This document shows, piece by piece, positions 6,165 to 13,052 of a stretch of 19,801 nucleotides of DNA. The notes under the pieces are model-generated. The model was not told where the DNA came from. It saw only the letters and a list, made by a program, of their open reading frames with translations, and made no database searches. Origin of the DNA: an uncultured Erysipelotrichaceae bacterium. GTDB lineage: Bacteria; Bacillota_I; Bacilli_A; RF39; UBA660. Location: the NCBI GenBank assembly GCA_902768065.1, contig CACXJP010000023.1, forward strand, positions 1 to 19,801, read 5' to 3'. Positions within the stretch are counted from its first letter, which is position 1. Each line of letters begins with the position of its first letter. A program made the translations under genes and the position numbers.

Positions 6165-7454
6165 ATGAAAATACAAAATGTTAAGGGGGGATATGATTTC
6201 CTACCTAATGAACAAAGAATAAGAAAATATGTTAACAAGATATTAGAAGAAGTTTTTAAAGAATATGGATTTAATTCAATAGAAACACCGATATTATGCT
6301 ATTATGACATATTAGCTGATAAATATGATGAGAATAATGACATATTAAAAGAAATATACAAATTAAAGGATCAAGGTAATAGAGATTTAGGACTAAGATA
6401 TGATTTAACTGTGCCATTTGCTAAATTTATTGCACTTAATAAGAAAAACATATCTTTTCCATTTAAAAGATATGAAATAGATAAAGTATTTAGAGATGGA
6501 CCAGTTAGAATTGGAAGAGATAGAGAATTTACTCAATGTGATGCAGATGTTGTTGGAATTGAAGGTCAATTTATAGAAGTAGAATTATTATCATTATTCG
6601 TTGAGGCATTTAAAAAACTAAATATTGATATCATAATAAAATATAATAATAGAAATCTAATGACAGGTTTAATAATAGAAAGTGGTATCAGCAATGATCT
6701 AGTGTCAAATGTTACTACTATAATTGATAAAAAAGATAAATTAAGCAATGATGAATTAAATAATCTTTTAAGTGAAATAGGTTTAGATAATAATCAAACA
6801 TCAAAGATAAATAAATATTTTAATATGGAATTATCAGAGCTAGTTGAGACATTTAAAAATACTCGAAATGAAAAAATTAAAATTGGATTAGAAGAAGTTA
6901 ATAATTTAAGTAATTATTTAAAAGGAATAGATATTTCGGATATTTGTGAATTTTCGATTTCGTTAGCAAGAGGTCAAAATTATTATACAGGAAATGTATT
7001 TGAGGTATATGAAAAAAGCGAAAGAATAAAGGGGAGTATTGCAGCAGGAGGAAGATATGATAAAATAATTGGTAATTTTATAGGTGATGGTAATGAGTAT
7101 CCTACGGTTGGAATAAGTTTTGGATTATCATCAATTTATGAGTTATTAAAGGGGAATGATTTATTTAATGATAAATCTCAAACAGATTTTTATATCATAC
7201 CTATGAATACTGAAATAGAAAGTTTAAAGTTAGCTAACGAAATAAGAAATCTTGGATTTAATGTTGAAATAGAAATGAATAACAGAAAATTTAAGAAAAG
7301 TATGGATTATGCTAATAGAGAAAAAATACCCTATGTAATAGTTTTAGGTGAAGATGAAATTAGTAAAAAATCTTTTAATATAAAAAATATGTTTACTAGT
7401 GAGCAAATTGAAATACAATTTAACAATTTAATCAAAATAAATGAAATTAAGTAA
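6165..7454 (+). CDS. Histidyl-tRNA synthetase-like protein
   Basis: This 429-residue protein is a class II synthetase of the HisRS family. LRYDLTVP (77-84), the motif 2 stretch FKRYEIDKVFRD, GRDREFTQCDADVVG (117-131), LARGQNYYTG (267-276) and motif 3 GGRYDKIIG with GISFGLSSI (295-324) are present. A C-terminal anticodon-binding-like domain follows (about 340-429), which HisZ lacks. The LRYDLTVPFA, QCDxD and LARG wording resembles eukaryotic/archaeal-type HisRS more than the usual bacterial one. In the histidine-binding loop the usual Leu-Asp of RGLDYYTG is Gln-Asn. It is last in the attenuated operon, 15 bp after the M20 gene. It may be a second HisRS induced on histidine shortage, or a specialised paralogue. 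Confidence 0.85.
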   Translation: MKIQNVKGGYDFLPNEQRIRKYVNKILEEVFKEYGFNSIETPILCYYDILADKYDENNDILKEIYKLKDQGNRDLGLRYDLTVPFAKFIALNKKNISFPFKRYEIDKVFRDGPVRIGRDREFTQCDADVVGIEGQFIEVELLSLFVEAFKKLNIDIIIKYNNRNLMTGLIIESGISNDLVSNVTTIIDKKDKLSNDELNNLLSEIGLDNNQTSKINKYFNMELSELVETFKNTRNEKIKIGLEEVNNLSNYLKGIDISDICEFSISLARGQNYYTGNVFEVYEKSERIKGSIAAGGRYDKIIGNFIGDGNEYPTVGISFGLSSIYELLKGNDLFNDKSQTDFYIIPMNTEIESLKLANEIRNLGFNVEIEMNNRKFKKSMDYANREKIPYVIVLGEDEISKKSFNIKNMFTSEQIEIQFNNLIKINEIK

Positions 7455-7490
7455 AATAAAATTATTATCTTGTTTTCTATTGTTTGCACG

Positions 7491-7520
7491 TAAAAAAATA
7501 AACGAGCTATTTTGCTCGTT
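7491..7520 (-). terminator. Terminator shared by convergent genes
   Basis: A perfect 7-bp stem, 7501-7507 with 7514-7520, has a 6-base loop. On the minus strand it is followed by a strong T tract (7500-7492). On the plus strand only four T follow. It overlaps the minus-strand stop codon at 7507-7509 and probably also ends the synthetase operon weakly. Confidence 0.75.
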
Positions 7521-7920
7521 TTCCTATGACATAAGGATCATATATATAATAATTTCTAGGATGCTTTAAATTAATTAAAACAGTTGTTTTCCCAGTTTCA
7601 TTTGTACTATTCCAATTTAATTTTTTCTTTTTAAGTCTAACGTAATTTCCATTAGGAAGTTGGAAATTAACAATCAATATTTTTTCTTTATTATTTATTT
7701 GCTTAAACTCATATGGTATATCATGTATAAGTTTCCCACGGAATTTCAATGATAGATATTTTAAAATACGATTTATAAAATATAAAATCAAGAAAATAGT
7801 TAAAAGTAGTATTGCGGTATAATAATCACTATTTATAAGATGTAAACCAAATGAAAATAATACCCCAACTATAATCATAAGAGGAACCCTTCTATCTATT
7901 TCACACCATAAATTGTACAT
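7507..7920 (-). CDS. Two-helix membrane protein of unknown function
   Basis: This 137-residue protein is not recognised. Two hydrophobic segments are clear, at about residues 12-29 and 33-50, joined by a very short turn. They are followed by a basic region and an 85-residue hydrophilic tail rich in Lys, Asn and Tyr that is probably cytoplasmic and beta-rich. I chose ATG 7920 because GAGGTG lies just upstream; in-frame starts further up would place that site inside the gene and add an Ile-rich extension. It is convergent with the synthetase operon and divergent from purN. Confidence 0.7.
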   Translation of the reverse strand: MYNLWCEIDRRVPLMIIVGVLFSFGLHLINSDYYTAILLLTIFLILYFINRILKYLSLKFRGKLIHDIPYEFKQINNKEKILIVNFQLPNGNYVRLKKKKLNWNSTNETGKTTVLINLKHPRNYYIYDPYVIGKRAK

Positions 7921-7999
7921 GATAATCACCTCTATTATAATAATAACATACAAATTATAAATAATGTAGTATACATTTAATATATAGGAGGATTTTTTT

Positions 8000-8581
8000 A
8001 TGAAGAAACAATTAAAAAAATTAGCTGTTTTAGCTTCGGGTAATGGAACTACATTACAGTCAATAATTGATGCAATATCAAAGAAAGAGTTAGATTCAAC
8101 AATAAGTATTGTTATTTCTAATAATAGTGATGCTTATGCTTTAAAAAGAGCAGAAGAAGCAAATATAAAGACATATGTATTAAATGACTTTAAAGATGAA
8201 AATGAATTATATCAAGTTTTAAAGGAATCTGATATTGATTTAGTTATTTTAGCAGGTTACCTAAAACTAATTCCAAAAAATGTAATTAGAGATTTTATCA
8301 TAATAAATACACATCCGGCATTACTTCCTAAATATGGAGGAAAAGGAATGTATGGTATGAATGTTCATAGAGCAATAGTAGAAAATCATGAGAAAGAAAC
8401 TGGGGTAACTCTACATTTTGTAAATGAAGAATATGATAAGGGTAAAATAATTGCTCAAACAAAAGTAAAAGTATTTAAAAAGGATACTCCAGATGATGTA
8501 TCAGCTCGTGTCCAAAAAGCAGAAAAAATCCAATTAGTAAATTCTCTAAAAGATTTTTCAGAGGGAAAAATAGATATATAG
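8000..8581 (+). CDS. purN: Phosphoribosylglycinamide formyltransferase
   Basis: PurN transfers a formyl group from 10-formyltetrahydrofolate to GAR, the third step of purine synthesis, in the cytoplasm. The 193-residue length is normal. Visible are the phosphate-binding LASGNGTTLQ (about 11-20), the catalytic N103 and H105 in INTHPALLP, and D146 in the EYDKGKII stretch. These form the conserved Asn-His-Asp triad. The loop after the active site (KYGGKGMYGMNVH) is the form seen in many low-GC PurN proteins. GGAGG lies 8 bases before the ATG. It stands alone, with no other pur gene in the window, and a fresh promoter follows it. Confidence 0.93.
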   Translation: MKKQLKKLAVLASGNGTTLQSIIDAISKKELDSTISIVISNNSDAYALKRAEEANIKTYVLNDFKDENELYQVLKESDIDLVILAGYLKLIPKNVIRDFIIINTHPALLPKYGGKGMYGMNVHRAIVENHEKETGVTLHFVNEEYDKGKIIAQTKVKVFKKDTPDDVSARVQKAEKIQLVNSLKDFSEGKIDI

Positions 8582-8594
8582 TAAAATGATTAAT

Positions 8595-8623
8595 TTGCTA
8601 AAAAAATAATTACAGGATATAAT
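8595..8623 (+). promoter_or_regulatory. Promoter of the repeat-protein gene
   Basis: TTGCTA at 8595-8600, a 17-base spacer and a consensus TATAAT at 8618-8623. It is 26 bases before the ATG at 8650. Confidence 0.65.
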
Positions 8624-8649
8624 ATACACTGTTATTTGGCGGTGTTAGT

Positions 8650-9521
8650 ATGCAAGATAGTAAATATTATTATCAAGGTATTCCTATTTCTGAGTACTGT
8701 AAAAAACATAATATAAATGTAAATACAATTAGAGGTAGAATATGGAAGAAATTACATAATAAGAAATATGAGAATTACTCATTAGAAGAAATAATTAATA
8801 TGGTTATGGAATCATCTGGTACACAGGTAAAATATATGTATAAAGGAGTATCACTAAGACAATACTGTATACAAAATAATATTAATATTACAACAATTAA
8901 TAGTAGAATTAATTCATTAAAGAAAAAAATCCATCACTAACAAATGATGAACTAGTAACTAAAGCAATGAATGAATTTTAAAATAATAATTATAGATTCT
9001 TTTATAAAGGAGTGCCTTTAAAAGAATACTGTAATGATAACCCAGAAATAAATTACAATACAATTAGAACCTACATAAATAGAGAAAAAGAAAAAAAACC
9101 AGAATTATCTGATGAGGAATTAATTGAAAAATATATAGAAAAAGAACATAAAGGTATATATAAATATTATTATCTTGGAATACCACTAAAACAATATTGT
9201 GAAGAAAATAACTTGAATTACAGAAATATTATTTCATTTATTACCAGACATAAAGGTGAAGATAAATATAAATTATTAAGCGACGATGAATTCATAGAAC
9301 AAATAATGAGTATTTATGAACCATTAGAATTAAAATATACCTATAAGGGAGAATCGCTATACAATTATTGTGCTAATAATGATATATCGTACTATAGTGT
9401 TTTATCCCATGTTAAAAGAAGTCTTGCTAAAGGTAGTAACAAAACAATAGATGAATTGGTAGAAGAAGGAATAAAAACAATTAATAGATATGGAGTTATT
9501 ATCAAAATTAAGATCAAATGA
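8650..9521 (+). pseudogene. Tandem HTH-like repeat protein, broken by a frameshift and a stop
   Basis: Five copies of a repeat of about 50-60 residues can be read. The consensus is an aromatic pair, x-G-x-x-L-x-x-Y-C-x-x-N-x-I, then a helix with T-I-x-x-x-I, then S-D-E-E-L-I-E. The middle resembles a helix-turn-helix, so DNA or RNA binding is possible. The family is not identified. The first frame (8650-8940, two repeats) ends just after an A7 run at 8923-8929. A -1 shift there restores repeat sequence (NPSLTNDELVTKAMNEF) until TAA at 8979-8981, after which repeats 3-5 continue in the same frame to 9521. Near the end a third shift would give a more natural terminus at 9544. The second part has no usable start near its beginning, so I call it a pseudogene. 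Confidence 0.7.
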
Positions 9522-9540
9522 TGACATAAAAGTATATAAA

Positions 9541-9570
9541 AAATAAACTATACAAAAATAGTTTATTTTT
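9541..9570. terminator. Bidirectional terminator between convergent genes
   Basis: A perfect 11-bp stem, 9541-9551 with 9558-9568, has a 6-base loop, ends in TTTTT on the plus strand, and has an A run upstream that gives T on the minus strand. It overlaps the radical SAM stop codon (9563-9565). Confidence 0.75.
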
Positions 9571-10378
9571 CATATGTAGAATATTTTTTTAATACTTTTG
9601 TCGCAGCTTTCTCCATTTTTTTTGGCTTAGTGAATAATTTGCCACGTCTTAAAACATTTTCTTCTATAGATTCATTTAAAACATTTCCATAGTTATATAT
9701 TGTTTTTTGATGTTCTAAGGAAGCATCACATTCTGTTATATTTCCATTAGTTCCAATTGTAATAAGCGGTCCAATATTACATAATCCATTTTCTCTATCA
9801 AATTTTCTATTATTATCTGTATATGTAATAAAAGTATCCATAGGTTTTAATGGTACAGTTAATTTTTTATCTAAAGATGCAGCGCGACCCTCTCTAAATA
9901 GTTTTACATAAATATCTCTTAGCCCATAGAAATATTTACTTTCACTATATTTTCTAACATTTTCTCTAAATTGATCCAATAAACCCAATCTTTTTATTTC
10001 TTCTATATGATATCTATCAAAGGAAATTGCGAAGGCTGAAAGAACATCATCTTCTCCAATATATTTGTTCATTATTTCCATATAATATAATAATTCTTCT
10101 GAATATATAACGCCATTTATTGTAGTAGTGAATTCTTCGACATAAATATTATTTTTAATAATATAATCAATAATTTTTTCTATTCTATCCAGTGCTAGAG
10201 TAGGTTCTCCACCATTAATAGAAATATTTCCTGCTCCTTTAATTTGACTAAGTGTAGCTTCAATAACATCATCACTCATCTTGTTATTACATCTGTCTCC
10301 TCTAAGACAATGACGACACTCTAAATTACAGTTATCAGTTATATTTAAGGCAAGATTTTGAATGTAACATTTTTTCAT
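9563..10378 (-). CDS. Radical SAM enzyme
   Basis: This 271-residue protein has the radical SAM signature: C17-x3-C21-x2-C24 in CNLECRHC binds the 4Fe-4S cluster, and GGEPT at about 56-60 contacts the SAM methionine. An extra Cys (C30) follows the cluster loop. In the last third, a pair of cysteines lies in GLCNIGP and GNITECD, the spacing seen in short SPASM/twitch-like domains, so a second cluster is possible but incomplete by the usual pattern. Such enzymes use a 5'-deoxyadenosyl radical, often on peptides or proteins. I chose ATG 10378 because GGGGG lies five bases upstream. No RiPP precursor is seen alongside. It is divergent from two unknown genes and may share control with them. Confidence 0.88.
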   Translation of the reverse strand: MKKCYIQNLALNITDNCNLECRHCLRGDRCNNKMSDDVIEATLSQIKGAGNISINGGEPTLALDRIEKIIDYIIKNNIYVEEFTTTINGVIYSEELLYYMEIMNKYIGEDDVLSAFAISFDRYHIEEIKRLGLLDQFRENVRKYSESKYFYGLRDIYVKLFREGRAASLDKKLTVPLKPMDTFITYTDNNRKFDRENGLCNIGPLITIGTNGNITECDASLEHQKTIYNYGNVLNESIEENVLRRGKLFTKPKKMEKAATKVLKKYSTYEK

Positions 10379-10404
10379 AATAACCCCCAAAAAATATGTT
10401 CTAT

Positions 10405-10433
10405 ATTATAATATAAAAATATTATTGTGTAAA
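10405..10433 (-). promoter_or_regulatory. Promoter of the radical SAM gene
   Basis: On the minus strand: TTTACA at 10433-10428, a 17-base spacer, and consensus TATAAT at 10410-10405. Its -35 box overlaps the -35 of the divergent promoter. Confidence 0.85.
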
Positions 10434-10453
10434 GAAAAACGTTTTGCTATAAT
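10425..10453 (+). promoter_or_regulatory. Divergent promoter of the unknown two-gene unit
   Basis: TTGTGT at 10425-10430, a 17-base spacer, and consensus TATAAT at 10448-10453. Three bases of the -35 box (10428-10430) are shared with the opposite promoter, so two polymerases should not bind both at once. A four-codon frame (10472-10486) ends directly against the following ATG. Confidence 0.75.
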
Positions 10454-10486
10454 AGTGAGAAAAAAGCAATTATGAATATTTTTTAG

Positions 10487-11014
10487 ATGAAAATTAGAGA
10501 TTTAAATGATAAAACATATATAGATTCTTATGAAGTAATAACTCATAGAGAAGATATTTTCTCTACCAGTGGTAAGGCATTCAAAGAATTTAAAGAATTG
10601 GAATCTAAATTTATTACTGATGGTGAGATATCAGAAAATATTAAAAAAGATACTATATTTATGGATGATTTTATACTTGATGATGGATATGTTTTGGATG
10701 ATGTTGACTATGTAAGAAAGGGTAGGATATCTTTTGAAAATTTTTCATATGTTTTGGCTTATAATATAGTTTTTAAAAGAAATGATAAACAAGAAACATA
10801 TGTTGATATTGATAATATGATTGCTTATTTAAAAGATAAGGATGATATGCTTACCATAAATAGGGTTAGGAAAATAGCAAAGTCTGTTAAAAGAACATGT
10901 AGAAAAATGAACAATTCAATGATAAATATAAGAAATGCTACTGGCGTTGATCCTATTGAAAAATATGATAGTACAGAAATTGCAAGTAATGTATATAAAG
11001 TAAAAAGAATGTAG
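10487..11014 (+). CDS. Hypothetical protein, first of an unknown pair
   Basis: This 175-residue soluble protein is not recognised. Its middle is strongly acidic (FMDDFILDDGYVLDDVDYV) and its last 60 residues are basic, with repeated Arg/Lys including VKRTCRKMNN. It has no membrane segment or metal motif. The ATG has no clear Shine-Dalgarno; it directly follows the stop of a four-codon frame, and the leader is only about 27 bases. A good promoter and an 8-bp gap to the next gene support expression. The charge split suggests a nucleic-acid- or protein-binding role, but that is a guess. Confidence 0.65.
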   Translation: MKIRDLNDKTYIDSYEVITHREDIFSTSGKAFKEFKELESKFITDGEISENIKKDTIFMDDFILDDGYVLDDVDYVRKGRISFENFSYVLAYNIVFKRNDKQETYVDIDNMIAYLKDKDDMLTINRVRKIAKSVKRTCRKMNNSMINIRNATGVDPIEKYDSTEIASNVYKVKRM

Positions 11015-11022
11015 GTGATTTA

Positions 11023-11619
11023 ATGAAGATAGATAGCTTAGAACAAATTGAGGATTTAAAAGAGCAATTAAAAGCTACTAAAGAACAAATAAAAAAATAT
11101 TCACTATATAAGATGGATGATATCGCAGAAGCAATTACTAGAGTGATAAGTGCTTTTGAGGGAATAGAGTATATAGCTATTAGATATAGATTTAATCTTG
11201 ATGAAAAGTGGATATATGATTATTATCTACCTTATTATAGTAATCATAGAAAAGATGATTATCCTGCAATTCATATTATTCCGAGGTCAAAAGAAAGTGA
11301 AGAATATGCTAGATATAGATTGATGCATAAAAGAGATTTAAACGATTATAATATATGCTATTTACCACCAGCATATTATACTCCTCATAAAAAATGCTAC
11401 TATATTAAAGATTTTATAAATTATTTATTTGTCAAAAAGTTAGAAAATGATATTACTGATAATAGAGAATTTTACTTAGAAGTAGCCGATGAGTTTATTA
11501 AAGAAAATCAAGAAGAAATAGAAAAAAGACAACAGATGATTAAACAAGCATATCAAAAAAAATTAGGACCAAGTCATAGCAAAAATGAATTACTTTATAG
11601 ACATCTTTATTGGATGTAA
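11023..11619 (+). CDS. Hypothetical protein, second of an unknown pair
   Basis: This 198-residue soluble protein is not recognised. Residues 4-30 look like a short coiled coil (leucines, Glu and Lys spaced as heptads). The centre is rich in Tyr, with repeated aromatic clusters (RYRFNLDEKWIYDYYLPYY) and CYLPPAYYTPHKKCYYI. The last 60 residues form a charged helix rich in Glu, Gln and Lys. AGGTGA precedes the ATG, 8 bp after the upstream gene's stop. It shares a promoter with that gene and ends in a terminator. It has no signal peptide. Confidence 0.65.
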   Translation: MKIDSLEQIEDLKEQLKATKEQIKKYSLYKMDDIAEAITRVISAFEGIEYIAIRYRFNLDEKWIYDYYLPYYSNHRKDDYPAIHIIPRSKESEEYARYRLMHKRDLNDYNICYLPPAYYTPHKKCYYIKDFINYLFVKKLENDITDNREFYLEVADEFIKENQEEIEKRQQMIKQAYQKKLGPSHSKNELLYRHLYWM

Positions 11620-11650
11620 AAAAAAGAAAACATTTTTGTTTTCTTTTTTA
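11620..11650. terminator. Bidirectional terminator between convergent genes
   Basis: A 12-bp stem, 11620-11631 with 11638-11649, has a 6-base loop. It is mostly A-T with one G-C and one C-G pair. A and T tracts on the two sides give U runs in either direction. It touches the lipoprotein stop codon (11648-11650). Confidence 0.7.
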
Positions 11651-12118
11651 ATATCTTAAATCTTTAATGATTTTTTTAGCATTTTCTTCATATTTTTTGT
11701 CAACCTTAACATATAACAATGTATTATCAACTTTACTTAGATGCATATAATATCCGTTAGATTCCAAATCATACATTGAATATTCCTTAATTGTTAGGTA
11801 TTTTTCATTAACAGTACCACTCTTAGAATCTTTAAATAATTTTCTATTTGTATCATACATATTTTTTGCATCTTGATTTGTACTTAAGATATAAAATTCT
11901 ACTTGCCAACCTTGAGCTGATTTAGCAATATATGCTTCTTGTATAATATCATATTGTTCCATTTGGCTTTTTGCATCAATAACTGCTAGACTATTTTTTT
12001 CTGCAACTGATTTAAATTGATCAATATTAACTGCTTTCTTTGGTTTTAAAGAACAACCTGTTACTACAAATAGAGCTAAAAATAATGAACAAACAACTAA
12101 AATTTTCTTTAATTTCAT
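11648..12118 (-). CDS. Putative lipoprotein
   Basis: This 156-residue protein has a lipoprotein signal peptide: two lysines near the N-terminus (KLKK), a hydrophobic core at about 6-20, and the lipobox VTGC with C22 as the lipidation site. The mature part is hydrophilic, about 135 residues, with no recognised domain. It has repeated short beta-like runs such as GWQVEFYIL and NTLLYVKVD and no enzymatic motif. It should be tethered outside the cytoplasmic membrane. The best ribosome binding site (AAGGAG) is about 13 bases from the ATG, longer than ideal, but no better start is seen. It is monocistronic. Confidence 0.8.
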   Translation of the reverse strand: MKLKKILVVCSLFLALFVVTGCSLKPKKAVNIDQFKSVAEKNSLAVIDAKSQMEQYDIIQEAYIAKSAQGWQVEFYILSTNQDAKNMYDTNRKLFKDSKSGTVNEKYLTIKEYSMYDLESNGYYMHLSKVDNTLLYVKVDKKYEENAKKIIKDLRY

Positions 12119-12156
12119 AATAATCTTAAAACTCCTTCTTTATTATATTTAACAAA

Positions 12157-12184
12157 ATTATATCATATAAAAAACTAATCTAAA
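12157..12184 (-). promoter_or_regulatory. Probable promoter of the lipoprotein gene
   Basis: On the minus strand: TTTAGA at 12184-12179, a 16-base spacer, and consensus TATAAT at 12162-12157. The -35 box matches four of six positions. Confidence 0.5.
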
Positions 12185-12210
12185 GCCAAAATAATGAAAA
12201 AAAACGTTAG

Positions 12211-12239
12211 TTTACACATAATATTATTTTTGTTAAAAT
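12211..12239 (+). promoter_or_regulatory. Promoter of the nucleotide hydrolase/HIT unit
   Basis: TTTACA at 12211-12216, a 17-base spacer, and TAAAAT at 12234-12239. The -10 box covers an in-frame ATG at 12238, which argues that the real start is the later ATG at 12259. Confidence 0.75.
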
Positions 12240-12258
12240 GAATTTAAGGAGGATATAT

Positions 12259-12627
12259 ATGAAAATATACATAGCACATTCAAAATTAATAAACTATATT
12301 GATGAATTATATAAACCAATAAAAGAAATAGATGTTTATAAAAATCATGAAATATTTTTTCCTCATGAAGATGACTCTAATTCTAATAATACAAGAGATT
12401 TTTATAGAACAATAGACATTGTTATTGCAGAATGTAGTGAACCTGCAACAGGGTTAGGGATTGAATTGGGTTGGTTATATGATGATAATAAGAAAATATA
12501 CTGTCTTTATAGAAATGATAAAAAAATATCATCATCTATAAGAGTTTTAACAGACAGCATATATGAGTATAGTGATATAGAAGAAATGAAAGAAATAATT
12601 AATAATATTATTAAAGGTGAAGAATAA
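12259..12627 (+). CDS. DNPH1/Rcl-like nucleotide hydrolase or deoxyribosyltransferase-fold protein
   Basis: This 122-residue protein has the nucleoside 2-deoxyribosyltransferase fold. Signature parts are KIYIAHS at the N-terminus, DIVIAECSEPATGLGIELGW at about 53-72, and a YCLYR strand. The closest pattern I recognise is DNPH1 (Rcl), which splits the base from deoxynucleoside monophosphates. There the Asp before VVAE and the Glu of the GxELG motif are catalytic, corresponding to D53 and E69 here. Its short length fits Rcl (about 150) better than classic transferases. AAGGAGG lies six bases before ATG 12259. Its stop overlaps the next ATG by one base, so translation is coupled with the HIT gene. 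A role in nucleotide clean-up is inferred. Confidence 0.7.
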   Translation: MKIYIAHSKLINYIDELYKPIKEIDVYKNHEIFFPHEDDSNSNNTRDFYRTIDIVIAECSEPATGLGIELGWLYDDNKKIYCLYRNDKKISSSIRVLTDSIYEYSDIEEMKEIINNIIKGEE

Positions 12628-13001
12628 TGAATGATTGTTTTTTCTGCAATTGTATAACAAATAAAGATTATGCTTTAGAAAATGAATATGCAATAGCAAG
12701 ATTCGACGATTATCCAGTTAATGATGGACATTTAGAAGTAATACCTAAAAGACATATAAAGACCTGGTGGGAAACAACTCAAGAAGAAAAAAATGCCATA
12801 TTTGATTTATTAGATCAAGCAAAGAAAATAGTGGATGAAAAATATCATCCAAATGGATATAATATTGGAATGAATTTAGGAGAAGAGGCAGGACAAAGTA
12901 TTATGCATTTACATGTCCATTTGATTCCTAGATATAAGGGCGATGTAGAAAATCCTAGAGGAGGAGTAAGAGGAATAATTCCAACAAAGCAAAATTATTA
13001 G
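12627..13001 (+). CDS. HIT-family nucleotide hydrolase/transferase
   Basis: This 124-residue protein has the histidine-triad motif HLHVH at 94-98, followed by LIPRY. The middle His of such motifs forms the nucleotidyl intermediate. HIT proteins split nucleoside phosphoramidates or dinucleoside polyphosphates in the cytoplasm. C4 and C7 (CFFC) look like half of the zinc site of the HinT/Fhit-like bacterial group, and the GHLEVIPKRH strand is typical. AGGTGA lies upstream, and its ATG overlaps the stop of the preceding hydrolase gene (TAATG), linking two nucleotide-handling enzymes. The C-terminal tail (NPRGGVRGIIP) is common in low-GC relatives. Confidence 0.9.
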   Translation: MNDCFFCNCITNKDYALENEYAIARFDDYPVNDGHLEVIPKRHIKTWWETTQEEKNAIFDLLDQAKKIVDEKYHPNGYNIGMNLGEEAGQSIMHLHVHLIPRYKGDVENPRGGVRGIIPTKQNY

Positions 13002-13021
13002 TACAAAAATAATCCAAAATA

Positions 13022-13030
13022 TGATAGAAT
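13022..13030 (+). promoter_or_regulatory. Possible extended -10 promoter of the aminopeptidase gene
   Basis: TG-A-TAGAAT (13022-13030) is an extended -10 form with no good -35 box. It lies 22 bases before the ATG at 13053. Read-through from the upstream HIT unit is also possible, because no terminator separates them. Confidence 0.4.
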
Positions 13031-13052
13031 AGTGTGTCATATAGGAGGATAT

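Noticed and set aside
5504..6748. Minus-strand open frames (5504-5710 and 6566-6748) inside the operon
   Set aside because: Both are antisense to clearly coding M20 and HisRS-like sequence and have no start signals.
8917..8940. Programmed -1 frameshift at the A7 run
   Set aside because: The restored frame meets TAA only about 50 bases later, so frameshifting would not give a full-length product. Decay is the simpler reading.
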